Shown: positions 1 through 9,186 of the stretch, piece after piece
How the letters are laid out: each line of letters starts with the position of its first letter
Position numbering within the stretch: the stretch's first letter is position 1
From: Irpex lacteus
Lineage: Eukaryota; Basidiomycota; Agaricomycetes; Polyporales; Irpicaceae
NCBI GenBank assembly: GCA_001986395.2
Contig: MQVO02000028.1
Location: 186,001 to 250,000, forward strand
Reading direction: 5' to 3'
Length of the DNA stretch: 64,000 nt
Notes under the pieces: generated by a model
The model's input: only the letters and a program-made list of their open reading frames with translations
The model's database searches: none
What the model was told of the DNA's origin: nothing
Position numbers and translations under genes: made by a program

Positions 1-2
1 AC

Positions 3-2825
3 CGAGAGGACAGCCCAGGCGACGAACCAAATGAAGAGCAGCAGGCTGGGGAATCGCCTGCCGGCCAACGCCGCGTCACTGTCGCCGGTGCCCCAGATGG
101 GGGAGACGACGATGGTGATGATAGCAGCGAGGGTGGAGATGGGGGACGTAGGAGCCCCATAGAACCGCGGGGAAGGGCCCCTAGGAGGCGGCCAAGCGTA
201 GAGGACGAAGAAGATGATGACGAGTACGGATTCGGAGGGCGTAGGCGAGAACACACGTCGAGGCGATCTGGCAGATATTCACAGCGTGTAGACTCTGCTT
301 CAGCCGCGAGACCGATTACTGCTGCGCTCCCATTAGTTCACAACGCGTCTGACTTCATTATGGACGTACTACGAAAAATTCTCCGTGAGGACCCCACCGA
401 TTTGACCAATCTGAGTAAGAACTTGAAGCCGTCAGCCCCTGCTGTATACAGCGGGGAAGACGACATCGATAAATTCTACGAGTGGTTACAGAACATAGTG
501 CAGTACTACTGGATCCTAAGGCTAGTGGGCCGAAGGAATGACGAAGCCCGCATCTATGCATTGGGAGAGTCGTTGTCCGGAGTAGCACTTAAATGGTACA
601 ACGCTGAAGTATTGGGACCACGGCGTGAGAAATGGGAATGGACGTTCACCGAGGTGATACTTGAGCTACACCGTAGGTTCGTGCATGAAGGCACGGTACA
701 ACTCGCTACAGAGAAGTACGAAGGGGTGAGGTACAAGGGAACCGAAGGGGTTTCCGGTCTGTACACCGAATTAAACCGGTACGCGAAGATAATGGTTGAA
801 CACCCCGGGGACTACGCCTTCAGAAGGAGATTCCTACGAGAATTACCTGAGGAGATGTCATCCCATATAACGCGGAGCAGTAAAATGACCGCAGAGAACT
901 CAACCATGGAGGCCATCCTGGCAGAGGCATTAGCTCTCGAAAACGCGGACAAGACAATGAAGTTATTCCACAAGCAACGGGCAGCACGTAACCCAATGCA
1001 TGGGAAACTCGCCGACGGACAAAGCAGAGTCCCAACGAACGAATCATCCTCGTCTAACCGTCAGTTCACAAGGTTTAATCGACATGGCCGGATGAATGGC
1101 CAGCAGCGAGGAGGGGCTGGAGCGGATAGGCCCGCGAACGCACCTGACAGTATCAGCACGGCACAGAGGGCGGCGGCCCCTACAACCGGGGATGGCAACC
1201 GGGGAGTGTCCACGCGAGCAAGTGCAGCACGAGCCATCGACATGTCGAAGGTACAGTGTTTCAAATGCAAGCAATATGGACACTATGCTAGCGCACACGA
1301 CAAGCCCGGGTTTAGAGCCATGAGTGCGGAAGAGGACGAGCATGATGAGACGACGGAAGAACCAGTTGAAGGGAATGGTGAATATGAGGAGACACCGGAC
1401 GCCGGAGTCGAGGGCGATCAGTATGAAGGTTCGGCATCAGAAGGGTACGAAGAGTACCAATTCGATGACGAATTTCACGATGCGAACGACGAGGAGCTGT
1501 CGTTCGCACCGATTCGACTGTCAGACTGGTTCGGGGAGGATCGCGACGCAAGGCGAGGGGATGAAGAAACAGAACAAACCGAACAGAGGGCCCGGGAATG
1601 GTCCACCGAGTGGTCGAGAGACTGGGCAGCTGGGTATCAGGATCACAGCCCTGAGATTACGCCTCCACCGGTGGATACAACGAATGACCCGTGGAGGATC
1701 ATGAACACTGAAAGAACCCTTGAGGAGCTCCGAGGAGGGGTTATGTGGTTACATGACGAACTGGCTCAGGCGATAGTTAACGAAAACGCTATCGCTAACC
1801 CAGAGCGGGAACCACTGCAGGGTGTAATTGTGAGAAGGGATAACGCGACCATCGTGAATCGCGACGATGACGAGCGGATTAACTTTCTACGCGATGGGAT
1901 CATGAGACTGTTATACGACAACCATGCGATGCGTACCGACCTGGAACATCTACATTGGGCGGTAGGACACGGATGGGCCCTACCCGAGCTCACACGTCTT
2001 ATAGAAAACGCGAGACGTAGGGAGGAACAACGCGCAGGATCGGGTAGTGAGCGTATACCGTCTGACGCCATTGCACATGAGGCGGCACGGGAATTCCACG
2101 AGGACCAACTGCACGAGCGTACCGCGGGGGAAGCTGTTAGCTCGGGGGGAAACTCACGGGTAGACACGTTGTCCAGGGACAGCGAGGCAGAAGGGCCGCA
2201 AGTGGAAGGCACGGAGGAGGACCCTTACGCGGACATGCCACCGCTAGAGGACCTGGTGGAGGAAGACGATAATCAGTTATTGGGAATGAGGGTCAAGGAT
2301 GACACTGAGCGATTCCACAACATCGTCGAGGAACGCGGGCAGCGAACGGCGATGAGAGTGACGTCCCAGTCGAAGCCTCGACCAAGGCTACCATCGAAAT
2401 GCATTACCGTTCAGGTTGTGATCAACAGCTTGAAGGGCACTGCACTGGTGGACACAGGATCGTCAATTAACGCAGTTAGTCCAGCCTTCGCATGCGTAGC
2501 TGACATCGAAGGCTTCCCGCTAGAAAAGCCTATTGGTCTGCAACTGGGTTGTGTAGGGAGTCGGTCTAAAATCAACTACGGCACGACGGTTAATATGCAT
2601 ATTGGCAAGTCCAACTTCTCGACGTACATGGACGTGGTGAACCTAGATCACTATGACGTGGTCCTGGGGATTCCTTTCCTACGAGAACACGGAATGATCA
2701 TCGACTTCACGAAGAACTCCATGCGGATAGGTAACGCAACAATCCAACCGATGACAGAGCCCGAGAAGAAGGTAGCGAACACGGCGTATGAACGCGCTCG
2801 TGCGAGCCGCCCTACTCCCAACTGA
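3..2825 (+). CDS. gag: Gag-protease polyprotein of Ty3 element 1 (5' partial)
   Basis: Structural and protease precursor of the element, at least 940 residues. The first in-window ATG is at 360, but the frame is open without a stop back to base 3 and reads as acidic and arginine-rich sequence, so the true start is upstream. A retrotransposon Gag region lies at about 480-1000. A zinc knuckle at about 1258-1299 has the spacing Cx2Cx4Hx4H, with His in place of the usual last Cys. A long acidic linker follows, then a retropepsin-like domain with the active-site motif DTGS at 2451-2462 and the later motif VVLGIPFL near 2658. The ORF ends in TGA followed by CTA; Pol continues in the same frame. Confidence 0.9.
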   Translation, partial: REDSPGDEPNEEQQAGESPAGQRRVTVAGAPDGGDDDGDDSSEGGDGGRRSPIEPRGRAPRRRPSVEDEEDDDEYGFGGRRREHTSRRSGRYSQRVDSASAARPITAALPLVHNASDFIMDVLRKILREDPTDLTNLSKNLKPSAPAVYSGEDDIDKFYEWLQNIVQYYWILRLVGRRNDEARIYALGESLSGVALKWYNAEVLGPRREKWEWTFTEVILELHRRFVHEGTVQLATEKYEGVRYKGTEGVSGLYTELNRYAKIMVEHPGDYAFRRRFLRELPEEMSSHITRSSKMTAENSTMEAILAEALALENADKTMKLFHKQRAARNPMHGKLADGQSRVPTNESSSSNRQFTRFNRHGRMNGQQRGGAGADRPANAPDSISTAQRAAAPTTGDGNRGVSTRASAARAIDMSKVQCFKCKQYGHYASAHDKPGFRAMSAEEDEHDETTEEPVEGNGEYEETPDAGVEGDQYEGSASEGYEEYQFDDEFHDANDEELSFAPIRLSDWFGEDRDARRGDEETEQTEQRAREWSTEWSRDWAAGYQDHSPEITPPPVDTTNDPWRIMNTERTLEELRGGVMWLHDELAQAIVNENAIANPEREPLQGVIVRRDNATIVNRDDDERINFLRDGIMRLLYDNHAMRTDLEHLHWAVGHGWALPELTRLIENARRREEQRAGSGSERIPSDAIAHEAAREFHEDQLHERTAGEAVSSGGNSRVDTLSRDSEAEGPQVEGTEEDPYADMPPLEDLVEEDDNQLLGMRVKDDTERFHNIVEERGQRTAMRVTSQSKPRPRLPSKCITVQVVINSLKGTALVDTGSSINAVSPAFACVADIEGFPLEKPIGLQLGCVGSRSKINYGTTVNMHIGKSNFSTYMDVVNLDHYDVVLGIPFLREHGMIIDFTKNSMRIGNATIQPMTEPEKKVANTAYERARASRPTPN

Positions 2826-2882
2826 CTATCTGAAAAGCCGACTGGCACAGACCGAGGTCTATCGACCGCGGCGCAAGTCGGC
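2823..2882 (+). promoter_or_regulatory. Candidate stop-codon readthrough signal between Gag and Pol
   Basis: Gag and Pol are in the same frame, separated only by TGA at 2823-2825. The next codon is CTA, giving UGA CUA, a context known in other systems to be leaky. Starting 11 nt after the stop, gccgact (2837-2843) is perfectly complementary to agtcggc (2876-2882). The 32-nt loop between them contains a smaller hairpin, agac/gtct, at about 2849-2860. A stop, a leaky 3' context and a downstream structure together suggest translational readthrough producing Gag-Pol. This is inference; there is no experimental evidence here. Confidence 0.65.
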
Positions 2883-5800
2883 AGTTCAGAAGGAGGGGGG
2901 GAGGAATTGAGGCGAGGGGAAGTCACAGGATGGACCACAGAGGATATACCGAGGTTAAGGGACGAGTGGTTGAAAAAATACGAGAGGATATTGAGTGGGG
3001 TACCGGAAAAGCTACCACCAATGCGGGAAATCAATCACGAAATACCGCTGATTGATGACCAGCATAGGTACCGATACCATACCCCACGGTGCCCGGACGC
3101 GTTGAAGCCAAAAGTGCTGGACAAGATAAGGAGATACGTGCACGCGGGTTGGTGGGAGTTCAAGAATGTCCCTCAAGCGGCACCGATGATGTGCTTACCG
3201 AAGAAAGACGGCGGTCTCAGAACGGTGTTTGATTGCAGACAACGCAATGATAACACAATTCATGACGTGTCACCATTCCCCGACCAAGAGCAAATCCGTA
3301 CGGACGTAGCACGAGCGAAGTACAGGTCAAAGATCGACTTGTCCGACGCTTACGAGCAAGTACGGATAGTGCCTGGTGACGTAGCGAAGACCGCATTCGC
3401 CACGATATATGGAACAATGATTAGCTACGTCATGCAACAAGGGGACTGTAACGCACCGTCAACATTTCAACGGTTGATGACGTTGGTCTTTCAAGATCAC
3501 ATCGGACGGTTCGTACATGCGTACCTGGACGACATCTTCGTATATTCGGATACGATAGACGACCACCAGGAACACTTGGGGAAAGTATTCGACTGCCTGG
3601 AGAAGGCTGAGCTGTACCTGAAGGCGTCAAAATGTGATCTATACTCACCAAGTATGGATTGTTTGGGTCACATTATTGACGACAAGGGATTACACGCTAG
3701 CGCAGACAAGATGGCGAAAGTGAGAGAGTGGAGAACACCGAGGAATTACAACGACGTACAAAAGTTCCTCGGGTTGGTGCAATACTTGGCTCACTTCATG
3801 CCGGATGTCTCGTCATTCACTGGACCGTTAGCGGAGATCACTAGAAACGGACACACGTTTACCTGGAATCCGATACACGAGAAGTGCTTCAGGATGATCA
3901 AGGTACTGTCGTGTCGGGTCCCAATCCTTCGCCCTATCGACGCCAGGCGGACGGAACCGATATGGGTGATATGTGATGTGTCGTTGTATGGAGTGGGTGC
4001 ACTCTACGGACAAGGAGAGGACTGGAGAACATGTCGACCTGCGGGGTTCATGTCGAAAAAGTTCACGCCTGCACAACACGCATACCGAGTTTTCGAACTC
4101 GAAACGATCGCCATCCTCGAGGCACTGCTGAAATGGGAAGATAAGTTGCTAGGGTACAAAATTAACATCGTAACGGACCATAAATCCCTCGAGTTTTTTA
4201 AGACCCAAGCGCATTTCAGCCCTAGACAGACGAGATGGATGGAATACCTGGAGCGATTCAACTACTCCATCACTTACATCAAGGGTGAACTGAATAAGGT
4301 GGCGGATTGCCTGTCACGTTACTATGAGTCGGATCGGGACGGCGAGAATCACACGTACGATGAATATGTCAATGCAGACGTGCGATTCGACCCAGACGGT
4401 GACGAATTGCCCATGGAAAGAGCAGCCGAACTGCGCGCAATGGTGACCAGGAGCGCGAGCAAGCTGAAGTCAAAGGAGGAAGCGGAACAACGACAGAAGG
4501 AGGCGGAAGAATTGCACAAAAACGAGGAAGATCCGGAGGCAACACAACCTGAAGAGGCAGTGGAACCACTGGACGCTCGGATGCGTGCCATGGAAAACTT
4601 CTTGGACGTGGTTGCTGGAGGGTACGCCGCGGATACCACGTTCTCGAAAGTATGGAACGACCCAACCGCGTACAAAACGTTCAACCGGAAGGGGAAGTTG
4701 TTATACACGACGAACCATAGTGGGCAGGAAGTCCTGTGTGTTCCGCGAATCAAGGTCGAGAAACGAGCCCTAGTGGAAATAGTCATCGATGCGGCGCATT
4801 CCACGATCGGGCATTTCGGACAGCGGAAGACGGGCGACTACATTCGGAGATGGTATTGGTGGCCAACGTTGGGAAGGGACGTTGCCAAGTTTTGTGAGAG
4901 CTGCGGGATTTGTCAGACAACGAAGGACAGCACGCTCAAACCAGCCGGACTGCTGCACTCACTACCAATACCACAGAGACCATGGCAATCGATAGCCATG
5001 GATTTTTTGGGCCCGTTCCCGAAAAGCGAGGGGTGCGACTACTTGTGGGTGGTGATCTGCCGACTGACGTCGAACGTTCACCTGGTGCCGACGACGACGA
5101 AGGTCAAGGCTAGTCAGCTAGCATGGTTATACCTGAAGGAGATTGTAAGGTTGCACGGGGTAGCAGATTCGATAGTGAGCGACAGAGACTCTAAGTTCAC
5201 AGCGGCGTTTTGGCGAGAGCTACAACGGCTGCTGGGAACGAAGCTACTCATGTCAACTGCTTTCCATCCCCAAACGGACGGGTCAACGGAGAGGGCCAAC
5301 CGTTCAATTACGCAGGTCCTGAGGGCAGTGGTGAGGCCAGACCAGAAGAACTGGGTGCCGAAACTGCCAATGGTCGAATTCGCGTTGAATTCGTCCATTA
5401 GTAGTACAACGGGTTTCGCACCGTTCGAACTTACGGGAGGATTCTTGCCAAGGATGACACAGGCGTTGCCTTCTACAGATCTTCCAGGGGTACGACAGTT
5501 TGCTGAAGCGGCCATGGACAACTTACGCATCGCGCGAGACGCGATTATCGATAGCCGCGTACAGCAGACCTACCAAGCGAATAAGAGGAGACGTGACGAG
5601 AACGTGCACGGCGGGAGAACGCAGCCCATTGCGGCGGGAGAATTGGTGTATTTGTCCACAGCGGACCTGAACATGCCTAAAGGACGGGCCAAGAAACTGC
5701 TCCCGCGGTTCATTGGCCCGTACAAGGTGTTAGAAGCGCGCCCTGAGGTGTCAACGTATACGTTGGAACTGCCAGAAGACTTGAGTAAACGGAGGATCCA

Positions 5801-6092
5801 CCCTACCTTCCACGTCAGTAGGATAAGGAGACACGAACCTAACGACGATGTGATATTCCCTCACAGAGAGACGGGGGTGCAATACGGGTTCGGCACGCCA
5901 ACGAACGCGGAATGGCTGGTGGAAGAGATCTGTGATCACAAGGGTAAAGGCAAGACGTTACGCTTCCATGTGAAGTGGAACCTAGGGGAAGACACCTGGG
6001 AGCCACTAGAGCATATAGACGAGTGTACGGAGCTGGATCAATACCTCGACACACAAGGGGTGGCCAATGTGGGCGAATTAGCGCACAAGTGA
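2826..6092 (+). CDS. pol: Pol polyprotein of Ty3 element 1 (RT, RNase H, integrase, chromodomain)
   Basis: Replication and integration enzymes, 1088 codons if read from the base after the Gag stop. No early ATG precedes the RT region, so translation most likely comes from Gag readthrough. Reverse transcriptase covers about 3020-3800 with catalytic motif YLDD at 3522-3533 (YIDD or YVDD is commoner). RNase H follows at about 3950-4330, then the integrase HHCC zinc finger (GHFGQRKT... CESCGICQ) at about 4795-4920. The D,D,E core has MDFLGPFP near 5000, SDRDSKF near 5178 and TDGSTERANR near 5276. A C-terminal chromodomain (WLVEEI... FHVKWN...TWEPL) at about 5910-6060 places the element among the chromoviruses. 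The ORF appears intact. Confidence 0.93.
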   Translation, partial: LSEKPTGTDRGLSTAAQVGSSEGGGEELRRGEVTGWTTEDIPRLRDEWLKKYERILSGVPEKLPPMREINHEIPLIDDQHRYRYHTPRCPDALKPKVLDKIRRYVHAGWWEFKNVPQAAPMMCLPKKDGGLRTVFDCRQRNDNTIHDVSPFPDQEQIRTDVARAKYRSKIDLSDAYEQVRIVPGDVAKTAFATIYGTMISYVMQQGDCNAPSTFQRLMTLVFQDHIGRFVHAYLDDIFVYSDTIDDHQEHLGKVFDCLEKAELYLKASKCDLYSPSMDCLGHIIDDKGLHASADKMAKVREWRTPRNYNDVQKFLGLVQYLAHFMPDVSSFTGPLAEITRNGHTFTWNPIHEKCFRMIKVLSCRVPILRPIDARRTEPIWVICDVSLYGVGALYGQGEDWRTCRPAGFMSKKFTPAQHAYRVFELETIAILEALLKWEDKLLGYKINIVTDHKSLEFFKTQAHFSPRQTRWMEYLERFNYSITYIKGELNKVADCLSRYYESDRDGENHTYDEYVNADVRFDPDGDELPMERAAELRAMVTRSASKLKSKEEAEQRQKEAEELHKNEEDPEATQPEEAVEPLDARMRAMENFLDVVAGGYAADTTFSKVWNDPTAYKTFNRKGKLLYTTNHSGQEVLCVPRIKVEKRALVEIVIDAAHSTIGHFGQRKTGDYIRRWYWWPTLGRDVAKFCESCGICQTTKDSTLKPAGLLHSLPIPQRPWQSIAMDFLGPFPKSEGCDYLWVVICRLTSNVHLVPTTTKVKASQLAWLYLKEIVRLHGVADSIVSDRDSKFTAAFWRELQRLLGTKLLMSTAFHPQTDGSTERANRSITQVLRAVVRPDQKNWVPKLPMVEFALNSSISSTTGFAPFELTGGFLPRMTQALPSTDLPGVRQFAEAAMDNLRIARDAIIDSRVQQTYQANKRRRDENVHGGRTQPIAAGELVYLSTADLNMPKGRAKKLLPRFIGPYKVLEARPEVSTYTLELPEDLSKRRIHPTFHVSRIRRHEPNDDVIFPHRETGVQYGFGTPTNAEWLVEEICDHKGKGKTLRFHVKWNLGEDTWEPLEHIDECTELDQYLDTQGVANVGELAHK

Positions 6093-6285
6093 GTGCGAGC
6101 GAAAGGTCCGCGGTGGTCGCGGAGCGCGCAAGCACGTGCGTTTCGGACTCCGCGCGGCTGACACCGAGCAAGAACGTCGCTGCAAATTTTCAGAGACAGG
6201 ACTTGTTCGTTATCCCCCACATTGTATCTATCTATCTATTTTTTTTTCTTAATCACTCTTACGTTACGGTGCGAATAATCAACGA
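6093..6285 (+). other. Pol-ORF3 spacer of Ty3 element 1
   Basis: About 190 bp without coding potential that I would defend. It contains a pyrimidine-rich stretch (tatctatctattttttttt, about 6226-6247) shortly before the ORF3 ATG. A CT-rich tract just upstream of a start is common in fungal promoters, so this may be an internal promoter or a leader for ORF3. Confidence 0.4.
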
Positions 6286-8238
6286 ATGCAGCAACGACCT
6301 AGGCGAAGCCCCTCCCCGGGACGACGCCGACAGTCAGTAGACGACAGAGATGGACGGCATCGAAGGGACGACCCCCCTCACCGAGGATCACACCGACACC
6401 GCAGCGAGTACGAACACTACCCGCGGGGGCGTACGAGGACGAGGGACTCGCGATCTCGGTCCCGTCCTTCCGAGTCGAGGAAGAGACCTCGCTCACGGTC
6501 ACCTCCCTCAGGGGGGGAGGGAAAGGGGTCGACGGAGCAAACCCCCTGGGTCTACGTGCCGGGAATTGGACTCATACAGCCACAACGATGTAAGGAGTGC
6601 GGAATATTCCTGGAACATAGGGCCATGGGGTCAGCAGACCCATCGTTCATCGCAGCAACAGCGCAGATGCTTCAAGGAACGAACACGAAGGCCAATTGTG
6701 ACTGCCATAAGAAGCACGAACAAACGGTGCGCGACCTCGAGCGGGAACTGGCGAGAGCGAAGCAGGGTAAGCAGGATGAGGAATCTCGCAGACGAGAGCT
6801 TCAAGATCAGACGATGCAACTAAGAAAGACTATCGAGAACGAGAGGAACGAGATCAAATACCTCGAGTTCAAGACAGAACTTCTACGTCGTGAGCTGCTG
6901 GCCAGGAATCGATCTAGGTCACGACATCGAGAGTCGTCGAAGCACCAAAAACGGCTACAGGCCGATCTCGAGAACTTCGTGTTCCGGTTCGAGCTGGACA
7001 GGGACCATGTGGACGACGACCCGAAGCTGAGCAGATCAAAGGCCAAGACATCGAACAGTCAACGCAAGCCGACGACCACGCCGACACCGAAGATTGTCGT
7101 AAACCCGAAGACGGATACGAACACTACGAGCGACCAGGGTAAATCCTTGGAAGCGCGTATTGGGCGATCTCCGGACAAAGGTACCCTGGCCGACAGGATA
7201 GGGCCGCCAACAGGCCCAAGGGCGGATCGCCGGAAGGAGGACAGGAATGCTCCGCCACCAGCACCCACTGGCGTCAACAACGACGTGGATGTGGACGCCG
7301 CGACCGTACTGCACAACCTCGTTCCGTTATTCGATAGCCACGGGCAACGAATAATCATCTCAAGGGCAAACCCAATGACGGGGTACAGAATGGAACGAGG
7401 AGTGGTCGTTGACGTAAGCCGACCACTACCAATGGAGGCACCATCCACGGACAAGGTAAACCCATTAACGGGGGAACTCTGGACAGAGGACGAGGTGGAC
7501 CAGTACCCTGAGGGAATACCGGGATGGAGCGACAACTGGAACGGCGATGGCAAACGTGCGGTAACGCAGGTAAACCACCAACGGTTGAGAGACATGGACC
7601 GGTCAAGGAGCATGGTTGGGCTACCAACGATCACGAACCGTACTGATGGACCTCCTTGGCGGTTCCCGGCGACCAGGGAAGAGGCAGACCACTTACGAGA
7701 GGTAGTCTGCACACCGGGGAACCTACTCGCACTCGAGTTCTGGGGACAATTCCTTAATCACTGCACGTCAACCCACAAGGCCAAACGTACGGCTGTTCAA
7801 TCGTACATTACTGCTAGGAAGTGGCCTCGACCCTCATGGGCGCCATTCAAGCGAAGCGTGACGAATGCCGAACGAAAAGGACGAAAGGCTGGCAAACTTG
7901 GGGACCAGACTGAGGAAGACGCCAGCGCAACCACGGCAATGGACCTAGACACAGGAGTATTGACCACGGCTAATCACCCAGTTGATACTCCTACGGCCAG
8001 CACATCGGCATCAACGAACGCGAAGACGATCGGCAACATGCGATTACTGGCTGACGTGGAACACCTGGACGATTGGGCGGACTTCCTACAGGCTAACCCG
8101 TCGGTAACTCTACCGGGTGTCCCGCGCAACTCGGACGGGACAGTCGCAAGCAGGTCAGCGTTAGCGGGGATGCTCCGCGTCGCCAGCCTAGGCTATTCGG
8201 ACGACACGGGCAACAGGCGACCATGTAGGAATTTCTGA
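6286..8238 (+). CDS. RS-rich accessory ORF3 of Ty3 element 1, unknown function
   Basis: A 650-residue ORF starting at ATG 6286, downstream of pol on the same strand. The N-terminal 90 residues are rich in Arg-Ser and Arg-Asp dipeptides, as in RS-domain RNA-binding proteins. A short segment with a CKEC pair follows (about 6590-6605). A strongly charged heptad-like region at about 6700-6960 is probably a coiled coil with a second RS patch. The C-terminal half is neutral and contains no domain I recognise, and there is no membrane segment, so it is not an envelope-like protein. A role in RNA binding or packaging is only a guess. The ORF may be truncated at its 3' end, because element 1 stops here without an LTR. 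Confidence 0.75.
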   Translation: MQQRPRRSPSPGRRRQSVDDRDGRHRRDDPPHRGSHRHRSEYEHYPRGRTRTRDSRSRSRPSESRKRPRSRSPPSGGEGKGSTEQTPWVYVPGIGLIQPQRCKECGIFLEHRAMGSADPSFIAATAQMLQGTNTKANCDCHKKHEQTVRDLERELARAKQGKQDEESRRRELQDQTMQLRKTIENERNEIKYLEFKTELLRRELLARNRSRSRHRESSKHQKRLQADLENFVFRFELDRDHVDDDPKLSRSKAKTSNSQRKPTTTPTPKIVVNPKTDTNTTSDQGKSLEARIGRSPDKGTLADRIGPPTGPRADRRKEDRNAPPPAPTGVNNDVDVDAATVLHNLVPLFDSHGQRIIISRANPMTGYRMERGVVVDVSRPLPMEAPSTDKVNPLTGELWTEDEVDQYPEGIPGWSDNWNGDGKRAVTQVNHQRLRDMDRSRSMVGLPTITNRTDGPPWRFPATREEADHLREVVCTPGNLLALEFWGQFLNHCTSTHKAKRTAVQSYITARKWPRPSWAPFKRSVTNAERKGRKAGKLGDQTEEDASATTAMDLDTGVLTTANHPVDTPTASTSASTNAKTIGNMRLLADVEHLDDWADFLQANPSVTLPGVPRNSDGTVASRSALAGMLRVASLGYSDDTGNRRPCRNF

Positions 8239-8480
8239 AACATCACTGCTATATGAGTGCATCCCTTCTGAAGGATACTTGCCAAAGCAGCAGAATTTCC
8301 TTCTGAAAGCCTGCTGCTAGCGTGCTTCTGAAAGCCTGCTGCTAGAACATTTACCAAAAGCAGTCACTTTCAACGCGCTAGAATGATAGCTACAATATTA
8401 TAATACATGACTCTAGATCTATCTTAAGTTTACATGCGAGATTTACACAGATCGGAGAGCTACTAAAAGGGGAATCCTGT
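8239..8480. repeat. Spacer with short subterminal direct repeats
   Basis: Non-coding. It contains two exact 20-bp copies of a ttctgaaagc...gctgctag unit at 8301-8320 and 8326-8345 (period 25), plus partial copies nearby. Its position at the outer flank of the KDZ-A/minisatellite block suggests subterminal repeats of a DNA transposon. No inverted terminal repeat could be established. Confidence 0.5.
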
Positions 8481-9180
8481 GGTTATGGGCGGGAATAGGG
8501 GCGGCCTGCAGGGCAGGGGATTGGGCGGGATGGTGGCGGGGTGATGGAGTAATTAGCGGGCGAGATTCTGGCGGGGTGGCAGGATAGCGGAGTAAAAGGC
8601 TGGCGGGGTGGCGGGATGGCGGGATAAAAGGCTGGCGGGGTGGCGGGATAAAAGGCTGGCGGGAGGCGGGATAAATAGCTGGCGGGGTGGTGGGATAGCG
8701 GGATAAATAGCTTGCGGGGTAGCGGAATAGCGGGATAACCAGCTGGCGGGGGGGTAGCGGGATAGCGGGATAGATGGCTGGCGGGGTAGCGGGATGGCGG
8801 GATAAAAGGCTTGCTGGGTGGCGGGATAAATAGCTTGCGGGGTAGCGGGATAGCGGGATAACTAGCTGGCGGGGGGGGGGGGGGCGGGATAGCGGGATAG
8901 ATGGCTGGCGGAGTGGTGGGATAGCAGGATAGATGGCTGGCCGGGTAGCGGGACAGATAGCTGGCGGAGTGGTTAGATAGCGGGATAAAGGCTGGCTGGG
9001 TGGCGGGGTGGCGGGATAAAAGGCTGGCAGGGTGGCGGGATACATGACTGGCAGGTGGCGGGGCGGCGGGATAAACGGCTGGCGGGATGGTGGGGTATTG
9101 GTAGGCAGGGTTCTGGCCGTACAGCGGGATAAGTGGCCCGTGGAGTTCTTGCGGATATATGGCGGGGAAGAGGCGGGTCC
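8480..9180. repeat. G-rich minisatellite 3' of KDZ-A
   Basis: About 700 bp of degenerate tandem repeats built from gcgggata, ggcgggg and taaatagctggcgg modules, with variable unit length of about 20-35 bp and a G12 run near 8871-8882. It begins immediately after the KDZ-A stop codon (on the - strand) and ends near the subterminal repeats. Proline-rich ORFs on the opposite strand here are only translations of the repeat. Confidence 0.85.
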
Positions 9181-9186
9181 AGTACT

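Larger units (their letters stand above)
1..8238 (+). mobile_element. Ty3/Gypsy retrotransposon 1 (chromovirus), partial
   Basis: Retrotransposon body in the order Gag, protease, reverse transcriptase, RNase H, integrase, chromodomain, third ORF, all on the + strand. The Gag frame is already open at base 3, so the 5' LTR and the Gag N-terminus lie left of the window. On the right, coding ends at 8238 and is followed directly by sequence that resembles the outer flank of the KDZ-A copy. No LTR or target duplication is visible on either side, so the 3' end was either lost or displaced. The three coding blocks are intact, which suggests a young copy. Confidence 0.9.

Noticed and set aside
2907..2909. 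TTG as start of Pol in element 1
   Set aside because: Non-ATG start in a eukaryote. The frame is open from the base after the Gag stop, so readthrough is the better explanation.
1..8238. LTR of element 1 within the window
   Set aside because: I looked for a repeat of the 6093-6285 and 8239-8480 sequences and for TG...CA ends and found none.
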